DNA of 64,000 nt from Chitinophagaceae bacterium (GTDB taxonomy: Bacteria > Bacteroidota > Bacteroidia > Chitinophagales > Chitinophagaceae), in the NCBI GenBank assembly GCA_016786745.1, contig JAEUVS010000104.1, positions 22,104 through 86,103 on the forward strand. The letters run 5' to 3'. The notes beneath the pieces are model-generated. The model was not told the origin of the DNA. It worked only from the letters and a program-made list of their open reading frames with translations, and ran no database searches. Shown piece after piece: positions 44,099 to 52,368 of this stretch; position 1 is the first letter of the stretch; each line of letters begins with the position of its first letter. A program made the translations under genes and the position numbers.

Positions 44099-45034
44099 AT
44101 GAAACAACTCGCGACCGTTTTTGTTTTGCTGTGGACGTTACATGGATCCGGGCAAAAAACATTTACATCTTACAAAAAGATCCTGTTCATCGGCAATAGC
44201 ATTACATACGACGGGACATTTATTTCAGGTATTGAAACATGGTTGCGCTTAAAATACCCGGAGGCCAGGTTTGAAATTATTAATGCGGGCCTGCCGAGTG
44301 AAACAGTTTCCGGTTTATCGGAAGCAGGTCATGCCGATAACAGGTTTCCGCGTCCTGATCTTCATGAGCGTCTTGCGCGCGTATTGTCGCTGGTGAAGCC
44401 TGATGTGGTTTTGGCGAGCTATGGAATTAACGATGGTATCTATATGCCTTTTGATGAAAATCGCTTTGAACAATACAAACAGGGTATATACTGGCTGCAT
44501 AAAGAAGTTGTAAAATCGGGAGCTGACATCGTGCATATATCAGCGCCCTGTTACGACGAGCGGAGAGCGGGTAATGCAGGTTATGAAAATACGATGGATA
44601 GATATGCCGCGTGGCTTACTGGTTTAAAGGATTCAGGATGGGCGGTGATCGATGTGTACCATCCGATGCAAAAATATTTAATGGCGCATCGCGCGGTGGA
44701 TGAACAGTTTCATCTCGATGGTTTTGAACTGGCGCGCGATGGTGTCCATCCGAATGCAAACGCGCATTGGTTGATGGCGAGAATTATTTTAACCGCAATG
44801 AACGAAAACGGCGCGGATACAATTTCGTCTATTCAATCTTTTGTTTCCGGTTTTAGAAATGGAATGGCGATACTTGATAAAATCGCAGAGAAGCAAACTA
44901 TCATGAAAGACGCCTGGTTAACTGCCGCAGGGCACAAGCGGCCGGAAATGAAGAAAGGATTGCCGCTGGTCGAAGCGCGGAAAAAGGAAAAAGCTTTGGA
45001 TAAAGTAATTGATTCGCTTAATCGGACACGATGA
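44099..45034 (+). CDS. SGNH/GDSL hydrolase (secreted esterase)
   Basis: The 311-residue protein has a signal-like N-terminus (MKQLATVFVLLWTLHGSGQ) and the GDSL-family blocks: block I FIGNSITYDG (nucleophile Ser), block II-like NAGLPSETVSG, block III ASYGINDG and block V DGVHPNANAH with catalytic Asp/His. Such enzymes remove acyl or acetyl groups from sugars, glycans or lipids in the periplasm. It is divergent from the ClC gene and convergent with the rhamnose mutarotase. Carbohydrate de-esterification fits the neighbourhood, but the substrate is unknown. Confidence 0.88.
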   Translation: MKQLATVFVLLWTLHGSGQKTFTSYKKILFIGNSITYDGTFISGIETWLRLKYPEARFEIINAGLPSETVSGLSEAGHADNRFPRPDLHERLARVLSLVKPDVVLASYGINDGIYMPFDENRFEQYKQGIYWLHKEVVKSGADIVHISAPCYDERRAGNAGYENTMDRYAAWLTGLKDSGWAVIDVYHPMQKYLMAHRAVDEQFHLDGFELARDGVHPNANAHWLMARIILTAMNENGADTISSIQSFVSGFRNGMAILDKIAEKQTIMKDAWLTAAGHKRPEMKKGLPLVEARKKEKALDKVIDSLNRTR

Positions 45035-45039
45035 GCAAC

Positions 45040-45354
45040 TTATGGCAGGAAGAAAACTTCTGAAAGCGGTTTAACAACAGGCGAGAGGTCTTCGTTCACC
45101 TCCATGATATCCGCCATATGTTTCCACCATTTTCTTACAACAGGATGTTCAACACTTTGGAGGTCTGGCACGCTGGTGTCGCGTTGAAGATATCCAAAGA
45201 GAATGTTTGTTTCGCTGTCGAGGAAGATGGAGTATTGTGCTACTCCTGATTGTTTGATAAGTTCAGCCATCTCCGGCCAAAGTTCATCGTGCCGTTTTTT
45301 GTATTCTTCCTCAAATCCCGGCTTAAGTTTCATTTTAAAAGCAACTCGTTCCAT
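45040..45354 (-). CDS. rhaM: L-rhamnose mutarotase
   Basis: The protein has 104 residues, exactly the length of E. coli RhaM, and aligns with it along its whole length: MERVAFKMKLKPGFEEEYKK, RHDELWPEM, YSIFLDSETNILFGYL, KWWKHMADIMEVNEDLSPV and EVFFLP. The enzyme interconverts alpha- and beta-L-rhamnose (or related 6-deoxy sugars) in the cytoplasm. The frame extends to a TTG at 45372, but ATG 45354 matches the family start. It lies 23 bases after the VOC gene on the same strand and six bases from the convergent SGNH gene. Confidence 0.93.
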   Translation of the reverse strand: MERVAFKMKLKPGFEEEYKKRHDELWPEMAELIKQSGVAQYSIFLDSETNILFGYLQRDTSVPDLQSVEHPVVRKWWKHMADIMEVNEDLSPVVKPLSEVFFLP

Positions 45355-45377
45355 AAGTGAAAGGTTCAACAATTTTT

Positions 45378-46013
45378 TTATTCTACGAAACGGTAGCTCG
45401 CATGCGTATCGTAATCTATGCCATGTTTTTTCTTTAGCCCCTGTATTTTTCGAAGATCTGATTTTGTATGCGGACTCGCCACGCCATCGCCTAATGGTTC
45501 AAACGTATGAAGTAATGTTTCTTCGAGAGTGCTGCTAATGCTCATGCCTTTTATCGCCGCAAGATCATTCAACACCGCGGCCAACCTTTTCTCAAGGCGG
45601 ATGGGAACATCAACTCTTTCAATTTTTAGTTCTGGGGTAGTAGGCAGAATATAGTGACCGAAACCAAGAATATTACCATAGAGGTCCTGCACATAATAAT
45701 CCCGCATATTGTATTCCTTGTTACTGATTGGTTCTACGATTTGTACTTCATTATCCTGATGAAATTTATATAAGCCGTCTACATCTTCAACCGAAAAAAC
45801 AGCATACCCTTTTCCGACTCTTTCATTTCCTTTAAGAAGATGAACAGAAATATTTCCCAGGGTCATGCTTCCATAGGTTGGTGGATCGCCCCAAAGCCAG
45901 TCGAGCGAGAATCCCAGTTTATCCCTGTAAAAATTTGCAGCTGCCTCTACATCGGCAACAACAAAACCCGGGTTTACCGAATCGCACCCAAACATTGTGG
46001 ATGAATCTGCCAT
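45378..46013 (-). CDS. VOC (glyoxalase-like) protein with ribbon-helix-helix-like C-terminal region
   Basis: The 211-residue protein has a vicinal-oxygen-chelate domain at about residues 10-125 (NPGFVVADVEAAANFYRDKL ... YYVQDLYGNILGFG). A second part, about 130-211, has RVDVPIRLEKRLAAVLNDLA followed by SISSTLEETLLHTFE, the outline of a ribbon-helix-helix unit, and an HGIDYDTHASYRFVE end typical of the family. The VOC half may bind or degrade a small molecule and the tail may mediate DNA binding or dimerisation. It is the first gene of a pair with the rhamnose mutarotase. VOC is firm, the tail's function is inferred. Confidence 0.8.
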   Translation of the reverse strand: MADSSTMFGCDSVNPGFVVADVEAAANFYRDKLGFSLDWLWGDPPTYGSMTLGNISVHLLKGNERVGKGYAVFSVEDVDGLYKFHQDNEVQIVEPISNKEYNMRDYYVQDLYGNILGFGHYILPTTPELKIERVDVPIRLEKRLAAVLNDLAAIKGMSISSTLEETLLHTFEPLGDGVASPHTKSDLRKIQGLKKKHGIDYDTHASYRFVE

Positions 46014-46061
46014 AAAAACAAATTTTAATCTAAAATAAGGTTTTAGCGATCTTCATAGTTT

Positions 46062-48203
46062 ATGAAAATCTTCTGCACGATACCTGTTTTATTATTATGC
46101 CTGGCCACTTATGCACAGGATTGGCTGGTAAACCCGGTACGCCATAAAATAACAATTGAAAAGAGCCACGAAGGAAAAGATATCACTATCTCCAATGGTT
46201 TGCTTTCCCGTTCATTCAGACTTCAGCCAAACGTTGTTTGTACAGGTTACAAAAACCTTTTAAACGGCCAGCAATTATTAAGAGCAGTGATGCCCGAAGC
46301 AGAGATTACCATCAACAATAAAAAAATTAATGTAGGCGGACTGAATGGCCAGCTGGAGAAAGCTTACTTCCTTCCCGAATGGCTCGACTCGCTTAATAAA
46401 GATGAAAACGATTTTCAATTTGATAGTTATGAAATCACCGGCCTCGAACCTTTTGTCAACTGGAAACCGGATGGCTGGTGGGCCACCAACAAAAATCAAC
46501 CGGAAGGCAAAGTGCTTTCATTCACATTCCATCATACTTCAAATGAATTTCGGGGCGTAGAGGTGAAAGTTAATTATGCCATCTATAATAATATTCCGTT
46601 GATCGCGAAATGGCTCACTATCAAAAACCAAACAAAAAATTCAATTAGAATTGATCGTGTAAAAAGCGAAGTGCTGGCGATGGTGGAAGAGGAAAGTGCG
46701 GTAGTGGGAAAACCTGGGTTGATGAAAAAACCGCAGGGATTGTACCTGGAAACTAATTATGCATTTAACAATGCGATGCGCTACGACATCAGCGACCAGA
46801 CAACGCACTACAAAATTGATTCAACATATACCTCGCAGGTTAACTACGATTTTAATACTCCCTGCATTCTTGAAATTTACCCGGAGAAAGCGCCACATAT
46901 TGACCTTCAACCGGGTGAAACTTTTACTTCGGTGAGAACAAACGAACTGCTGATGGATAGTTACGATCGTGAGCGGCGGGGACTAGCTGTTCGCCGCATG
47001 TACCGGGTAGTTGCACCCTGGACGACTGCCAATCCCATATTCATGCATCTCGTCAGTAAAAGCGATGAGGAGGTGAGAAAAGCAGTCGACCAGTGCGCCG
47101 CAACAGGATACGAAGCGGTGATATTAAGTTTTGGAAGTCATATTAACATGGAAGACACGTCGGCAGCCAATATCGCACGATGGAAAAAAAATGCCGCGTA
47201 TGCTCATAGCAAAGGGATAAAGATCGGCGGCTATTCTCTTTTCAGTTCCCGCCGCATTAGCGACGAGGACGATGTAATTAATCCGGCTACAGGTAAACCA
47301 GGCGGTGCATTTTTTGGCAACGCCCCATGTTTTGGAAGTAAATGGGGACTTGCTTATCGCGATAAGATTAAATATTTCTTTGCGAATACCGGTTTTGATA
47401 TCTGGGAAAACGATGGACCGTACCCCGGTGACCTTTGCGCTTCTGTAACTCATCCGGGACACAAAGGTTTGGATGATTCACAATGGAGGCAGATGGAAAT
47501 TCAGAAAGAGCTTTACCGCTGGCTGAACGAAAGGGGAGTATACATTAATGCCCCCGATTGGTATTTTTTAGACGGAACTCACAAAACAGGTATCGGTTAC
47601 CGGGAAGTAAACTTTTCGTTACCGAGAGAAAACCAGAAAATACTTAACCGCCAGAATATATATGACGGAACCTGGGAGAAAACACCTTCCATGGGATGGG
47701 GTTTTGTGCCGCTAACGCGTTACCAGGGTGGTGGACCAGAAGCGATTCTTGAGCCGCTTTCTCAACATCTGAAAGATTACGAACAGCTGATGATGCAGTA
47801 CTACGGCGCTGGTGTGCAGGCTTGCTACCGCGGTCCGAGATTATTCGACGCTGATTCCACGAAAGAGGTTGTCATCAGAGTGATAAAGTGGTATAAAAAG
47901 TATCGCGATATACTCAACAGCGATATCATCCATTTGAGAAGAGCAGATGGGAGGGATTGGGATGGAATAATGCATGTGAACCCGCAGTTGAAGGAAAAGG
48001 CGCTGGTTATGTTGTATAACCCCACGAAAGCGCAGATAGAAAGAACTATCCGCCTGCCTCTTTATTATACCGGTCTGCAGTCCATGGCAAGGATACGTGA
48101 AAAAGAAAAAGGCGCTAAAAATTACGTCGTTAACAGAAAAAATGAAGTTGAATTGAAAGTGAAACTTGCCGCGGAGAGCTATTCATGGTGGGTAATTGAG
48201 TGA
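46062..48203 (+). CDS. Glycoside hydrolase, GH-D clan-like (alpha-galactosidase-like)
   Basis: The 713-residue secreted protein (signal MKIFCTIPVLLLCLATYAQ) has an N-terminal beta-sandwich to about residue 300 and a catalytic barrel containing FANTGFDIWENDGPYPGD (about 440-456) and YINAPDWYFLDGTH. The acidic residues of these stretches are the candidate nucleophile and acid/base pair. The C-terminal beta-domain ends WWVIE. The fold order resembles GH27/GH36 alpha-galactosidases, but similarity is loose and I cannot name a family. Galactose release would match the DgoK/DgoA genes. Moderate confidence in glycosidase, low in specificity. Confidence 0.6.
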   Translation: MKIFCTIPVLLLCLATYAQDWLVNPVRHKITIEKSHEGKDITISNGLLSRSFRLQPNVVCTGYKNLLNGQQLLRAVMPEAEITINNKKINVGGLNGQLEKAYFLPEWLDSLNKDENDFQFDSYEITGLEPFVNWKPDGWWATNKNQPEGKVLSFTFHHTSNEFRGVEVKVNYAIYNNIPLIAKWLTIKNQTKNSIRIDRVKSEVLAMVEEESAVVGKPGLMKKPQGLYLETNYAFNNAMRYDISDQTTHYKIDSTYTSQVNYDFNTPCILEIYPEKAPHIDLQPGETFTSVRTNELLMDSYDRERRGLAVRRMYRVVAPWTTANPIFMHLVSKSDEEVRKAVDQCAATGYEAVILSFGSHINMEDTSAANIARWKKNAAYAHSKGIKIGGYSLFSSRRISDEDDVINPATGKPGGAFFGNAPCFGSKWGLAYRDKIKYFFANTGFDIWENDGPYPGDLCASVTHPGHKGLDDSQWRQMEIQKELYRWLNERGVYINAPDWYFLDGTHKTGIGYREVNFSLPRENQKILNRQNIYDGTWEKTPSMGWGFVPLTRYQGGGPEAILEPLSQHLKDYEQLMMQYYGAGVQACYRGPRLFDADSTKEVVIRVIKWYKKYRDILNSDIIHLRRADGRDWDGIMHVNPQLKEKALVMLYNPTKAQIERTIRLPLYYTGLQSMARIREKEKGAKNYVVNRKNEVELKVKLAAESYSWWVIE

Positions 48204-48425
48204 CCGTTTTACATTTTTTGAGAATTGTCAAATGAACGTTCAGGGAACTTCATAAGTCGTTTATGATTATGAATTCTACACATGACACTTTTTACAATTC
48301 GGTAAAAAAATCACTGTGTGGGATAAGAAAATACACTTATTGGTTCCATAAACGTTTCCACTGATGAAATTTTGACGTTGCAACGGTGTTAGATGTTCCG
48401 AAAAGATATTTCGAATCCACATCGT

Positions 48426-50744
48426 ATGAAACAACTTTATTTACTTGCCTGCTCATTGAGTTCATGTTTGTTTTCATTTTCCCAGATCAGTGTTACCGGA
48501 ACATCTTCTGCAGCACAGGTGCCCAACAATGCGCCCGCGGTAGCAGTTGACAATGCCATCACATTAACCGCCGGCGCAAATATTCCGGGGTTTACAGTTT
48601 CGGTGTCATCAAACTTTTCTTCCGGCGATGTGCTCGGGTACACCGGCGCATTACCTTCAGGTGTAACCGCCAGCTATTCTTCAGGAACGGGCATACTTAC
48701 GTTTTCAGGATCGACGTCAGCAGCTAATTACCAGGTGTTGCTGAGAACAGTAACTTTCAACACAACATCTTCATCTACCGCAACGCGAACAATTACTTTC
48801 AGGGCGTCAGACGGAGTAAGTTCATACTACTCTGCCAACGGTCACTTTTATGGATACATACCAGGATCGTTTTCATGGACGCAGGCGAAAGCCGATGCGG
48901 CAGCAAAAACGTTGTTCGGCATGCAGGGCTATCTCGTTACAGTAACGAACTCCGCTGAAAACACATTTGTGAATTCACTTAGTGGAAAAGGATGGATCGG
49001 CGCCAGTGATGCGTACTCAGAAATAAACGCCGCAACAGGTGTAGCTACATATGTTAACCAGGCTGCTTCAGAAGGAAAATGGTATTGGGTAACAGGGCCC
49101 GAGAAAGGAACACAGTTTTCCAATGGGTCGTCTGTGCTCACTTACGCCAACTACGCAGGTGGCGAACCTAACAACGCAGGTTCCCTTGAACATTATCTCG
49201 AAAACTCATGGGCAAGTGGTTCATGGAACGACAGCCAGGTCGGGGGTCCCTTAGGATATATTATTGAATACGGGGGAACTGGCGGCGATCCCTCGGTTGA
49301 TGCGGATCATAGCCGCAGCCTCTCGATGATCGCGACTGAAGTGAAAACAGCCGCGACCACAACGCCTTACCAACTGCACGCCGCTTCTGTGTTTGTTGAT
49401 AATACCCTTACTATCACGAGCACAGGAAATATTACGAACGCTACGGTTACCATTTCTGGTGGCTTTAAGTCGGGAGATGTGTTGTCGTACACAGGTTCAT
49501 TACCATCTGGTGTTGCTGTTTCCGGGTCCGGTTATAACTCTTCTACAGGTGTATTGAGTTTTACAGGAACAACGTCGCCCAACAACTGGCAAATGCTTTT
49601 AAGGACGGTGAAGTTCAATTCAACATCCAGTACACTTGGCAACAGAACCGTAACCTTTTCATTGGGAAACCTCGTTGCGAACAGCAATGGACATTTCTAT
49701 GAATCCATAACTGCGGGAGCAAACTGGAGCACTGCAAAAGCGAACGCCGCTTCACGAACATATATGGGTCTTACGGGCTACCTCGCTACTATCACATCTG
49801 CTTCGGAAAATGAATTTATCAAACAGAAAATAGGAACCGATGCATGGATCGGTAACAGTGATGCATATACGGAAATAAATGCCGCGACGGGTGTCACTAC
49901 TTATGCGAATCAAACGGCTTCCGAAGGAAAATGGTATTGGGTAACCGGACCCGAAAAAGGCACGCAGATCACTATTGCAAATGCGAGCGGCTCGGGCACA
50001 GGTACACCGTTCGGAACAGCTTATAATAACTGGAATGGCGGCGAGCCCAATAACTCCAGCAATGAGCACTATGGTGAAATTTACGCATCGGGAGTAAATC
50101 CTGGTAAATGGAACGACCTCAACGGTAGCCAAAGTCTTGCGTACGTTGTTGAATATGGTGGATTGTCAACCGATCCGGCGCTGACCCTTACAGCAAATAA
50201 AACAATAGCGAACAACAGTTTCCTGCCCGTAACTGGTCTTGAATTGAATGTTCAGTCTTCAGGAAAAAATGTCCTTATAAAATGGAGCACAATAACTGAA
50301 ATTAATTGCGAACGGTTCGATGTACTTCACAGTACCGATGGGATTGTATTCAATAAAATAGGATCGACAGTGGGTGCAGGAACCACTGATATTAAGCAAT
50401 ATTACCAGTTCGTTCACGATGCGCCTGTTAATGGAAATAATTATTACAGGTTGCAGCAGTTCGATATCGACGGAAGGTTTAAGTACAGTCCGGTTCGCGA
50501 GGTTACAATTGGCAATCCGGTTAATATAATCATCGGTCCTAATCCTGCACATTCCGCGATCACCGTCAATGGCGCGGGCAACAGCGACATGCAGGTGTTC
50601 AGTTTGAATGGTACACTGATGTATTCTTCAAGAGTTACTTCCGATAATTTCAAAGTGAATGTTGAGCATTTTCAGAAGGGAACGTATGTGATCAGGATCA
50701 GGCGTGAAAATGCAATTTCGTCGCTGAAGTTTGTAAAGGAATAA
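48426..50744 (+). CDS. T9SS-exported protein with two C-type-lectin-like domains
   Basis: The 772-residue protein, read from ATG 48426 (signal MKQLYLLACSLSSCLFSFSQ; the frame extends upstream to 48393), contains two copies of a module. Each module is a beta-sandwich repeat (PSGVTAS...TGILTFSGSTS, second copy TGVLSFTGTTS) followed by a C-type lectin-like domain with the signatures GGEPNN and WND, at about residues 136-280 and 418-578. The copies are clearly duplicated (EINAATGVATYVNQAASEGK against EINAATGVTTYANQTASEGK). A linker and a T9SS sorting domain end the protein. It is likely a surface adhesin or glycan binder. Confidence 0.85.
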   Translation: MKQLYLLACSLSSCLFSFSQISVTGTSSAAQVPNNAPAVAVDNAITLTAGANIPGFTVSVSSNFSSGDVLGYTGALPSGVTASYSSGTGILTFSGSTSAANYQVLLRTVTFNTTSSSTATRTITFRASDGVSSYYSANGHFYGYIPGSFSWTQAKADAAAKTLFGMQGYLVTVTNSAENTFVNSLSGKGWIGASDAYSEINAATGVATYVNQAASEGKWYWVTGPEKGTQFSNGSSVLTYANYAGGEPNNAGSLEHYLENSWASGSWNDSQVGGPLGYIIEYGGTGGDPSVDADHSRSLSMIATEVKTAATTTPYQLHAASVFVDNTLTITSTGNITNATVTISGGFKSGDVLSYTGSLPSGVAVSGSGYNSSTGVLSFTGTTSPNNWQMLLRTVKFNSTSSTLGNRTVTFSLGNLVANSNGHFYESITAGANWSTAKANAASRTYMGLTGYLATITSASENEFIKQKIGTDAWIGNSDAYTEINAATGVTTYANQTASEGKWYWVTGPEKGTQITIANASGSGTGTPFGTAYNNWNGGEPNNSSNEHYGEIYASGVNPGKWNDLNGSQSLAYVVEYGGLSTDPALTLTANKTIANNSFLPVTGLELNVQSSGKNVLIKWSTITEINCERFDVLHSTDGIVFNKIGSTVGAGTTDIKQYYQFVHDAPVNGNNYYRLQQFDIDGRFKYSPVREVTIGNPVNIIIGPNPAHSAITVNGAGNSDMQVFSLNGTLMYSSRVTSDNFKVNVEHFQKGTYVIRIRRENAISSLKFVKE

Positions 50745-50768
50745 AGAAATAAAAGAAATAAAGAAATA
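50743..50768. repeat. Short tandem repeat just after a stop codon
   Basis: Three near-identical copies of AAAGAAAT(A) begin inside the stop codon region of the lectin-like gene. This looks like replication slippage; no function is visible. Confidence 0.5.
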
Positions 50769-50964
50769 ATCGCCCTATTTGAGTTTAATCTTCCACAGCA
50801 TTTCAGGGATTATTTTCAACAAAAATTCAGTGGTGTAAACATTGCTCCATTCCCGGCTTTATATCATTGTAATACGCATATTTTATTGCAGGAATATATG
50901 AGGCCGAAAGGGCATGGTTTGTGAACAGGAGAAGTTACTTATCTCTTCACTTAAATGACAACAC

Positions 50965-51423
50965 ATGAAAAACGTTTTGTTCGTATTTGCTTTTACAATT
51001 TTCGGATGGCTTGCTGTGAATGCGCAGAATGTGCAGGAACCTTCGAAGATAAAAGATAAAGATGTGCCTGAAGTTGTACGGAATGCTTTCGATAATCAAT
51101 TCGACAACACAGCAATGGCTCAATGGAAAATGAAAGAAGGTAACTACAAAGTTTCTTTCAGGCAGGGTCTTAAAAAACATATGGCTGAGTTCAGTTCCTC
51201 TGGCGAACTTATTTCTAAAGGCGAAAAGGTAGAAAAGAACGATCTGCCAACGCCTGTTGGCGACGCGGTAAAAGCCAATTACTCCAACAGTAATATTGAT
51301 GAGGTATACAGGATAGAAAAAAATGGAGAAACTCAATACCTGGTGAAACTGGAAGGTAATCCTAAAAAGAAGGTTGTTTACGACGTGCAGGGAAAAGTGT
51401 TGACTGAAAAAATGGAAGAATAA
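50965..51423 (+). CDS. PepSY-like (DUF2874) exported protein
   Basis: The 152-residue protein has a signal peptide (MKNVLFVFAFTIFGWLAVNAQ) followed by two PepSY-like units, the first with VPEVVRNAFDNQFDNTAMAQ and KVSFRQGLKKHMAEFSSSGE, the second with VGDAVKANYSNSNIDEVYRI and YLVKLEGNPKKKVVYDVQGK. The family is periplasmic, binds or inhibits peptidases or metals in some members, and is usually of unknown role in Bacteroidota. It is not obviously in an operon: 220 bases separate it from the lectin-like gene and 129 from the DUF4142 gene. Confidence 0.85.
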   Translation: MKNVLFVFAFTIFGWLAVNAQNVQEPSKIKDKDVPEVVRNAFDNQFDNTAMAQWKMKEGNYKVSFRQGLKKHMAEFSSSGELISKGEKVEKNDLPTPVGDAVKANYSNSNIDEVYRIEKNGETQYLVKLEGNPKKKVVYDVQGKVLTEKMEE

Positions 51424-51436
51424 AAAATGGAAGAAT
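51409..51436. repeat. 14-base tandem duplication across the stop codon
   Basis: AAAATGGAAGAATA occurs twice in direct succession, spanning the PepSY-like gene's last codons and stop. The second copy lies outside the reading frame. Recent slippage or duplication is the simplest cause. Confidence 0.6.
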
Positions 51437-51523
51437 AATACAAAGGGCAGGAACACGCACTTTCGGATAAAGAGGGAATGTAATGTTAGAATGATTAGCA
51501 ATACATTCCCTACTTTTTTGCCC

Positions 51524-51531
51524 TACATTTG
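51524..51531 (+). promoter_or_regulatory. Bacteroidota -7 element for the DUF4142 gene
   Basis: TACATTTG is a perfect TAnnTTTG, 21 bases before the ATG at 51553, giving a very short leader. No clear -33 TTTG at the right distance is seen. Confidence 0.5.
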
Positions 51532-51552
51532 CGGGAATAAAAAAATCATTCT

Positions 51553-52077
51553 ATGAACAGAGGAAAATGGTTGGGTTTTGCGATAGCAATTCTCTTTCTT
51601 TCAGTTATCGGATGCACCAACAAAGATGACGCCGCCGACACCCGCACAAACGTTACAGATTCGGCATTTGCGATACTCGCTTCATCAATAAATATCGCGG
51701 AGATCGCCGCAAGCCAGATTGTGGCAGACAGCTCTTCAGACAGCACGATGATTGAATTCGCTGAAATGATGCTTGCAGAGCATAGTGCAGCACAGCAGGA
51801 GCTGCAGACGGTGGCCTCACAGTTCGGTTTGGCTGTTACCAACGCTGTTGACGCGGAGCACCAGATGTTTATAGATTCACTTCTTGACTTGAAATCTCCG
51901 GCTATAGATTCATTATATATCTTCCGGCAAGTGGCCGATCATGAGAAAGCAATACATATTTTTAAAAATCATGAGGCGCATGGAAGGCAAAGGCAACTAC
52001 GGTTCTATACGCAGGAACTTCTGCCTGTGCTGACTACACATTTACAGCAGGCTCAGTCGCTGGCCTCGCAATACTGA
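51553..52077 (+). CDS. DUF4142 ferritin-like lipoprotein
   Basis: The 174-residue lipoprotein has its lipobox Cys at residue 21 (LFLSVIGC), followed by a helical DUF4142 domain: INIAEIAASQIVADSSSDST, FAEMMLAEHSAAQQEL and FRQVADHEKAIHIFKNHEAH. The repeated E-x-x-H helices are typical of ferritin-like four-helix bundles, though metal binding is not shown for the family. It probably sits in the periplasm facing the membrane. A -7 promoter element precedes it and a strong terminator hairpin follows, so it is a stand-alone gene. Role unknown, perhaps envelope stress. Confidence 0.85.
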   Translation: MNRGKWLGFAIAILFLSVIGCTNKDDAADTRTNVTDSAFAILASSINIAEIAASQIVADSSSDSTMIEFAEMMLAEHSAAQQELQTVASQFGLAVTNAVDAEHQMFIDSLLDLKSPAIDSLYIFRQVADHEKAIHIFKNHEAHGRQRQLRFYTQELLPVLTTHLQQAQSLASQY

Positions 52078-52112
52078 TGCAAACCAGATAATATATAATA
52101 TTTTCTCTGAAT

Positions 52113-52152
52113 ATCGGGTGCGTAATTACAACGCAACCCGATACTTTTTTTC
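52113..52152 (+). terminator. Rho-independent terminator after the DUF4142 gene
   Basis: ATCGGGT-GCG ... CGC-AACCCGAT forms a stem of about ten pairs with one bulged A, followed by a run of seven T. It begins 35 bases after the DUF4142 stop. The rest of the gap to 52368 is A/T-rich and shows no gene. Confidence 0.8.
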
Positions 52153-52368
52153 CCCGTAATAATATTTGTTTTTCCGTAACATTTTTTGGTGCAGGCGAGC
52201 AACTGCCAAACGTTTATTTTTTGTCCATACGCGAAAATTTGTCAAAAAACGGTAACCTACCCGAACCCTATAACCCTGTGAAAATCATTTCGTTCAGCGA
52301 GGAGAAAAAATAAATGCTTTGAGTATCAGGCAGATGTCCTAAATTCCTGTTACCAAAACGAACGAAAT

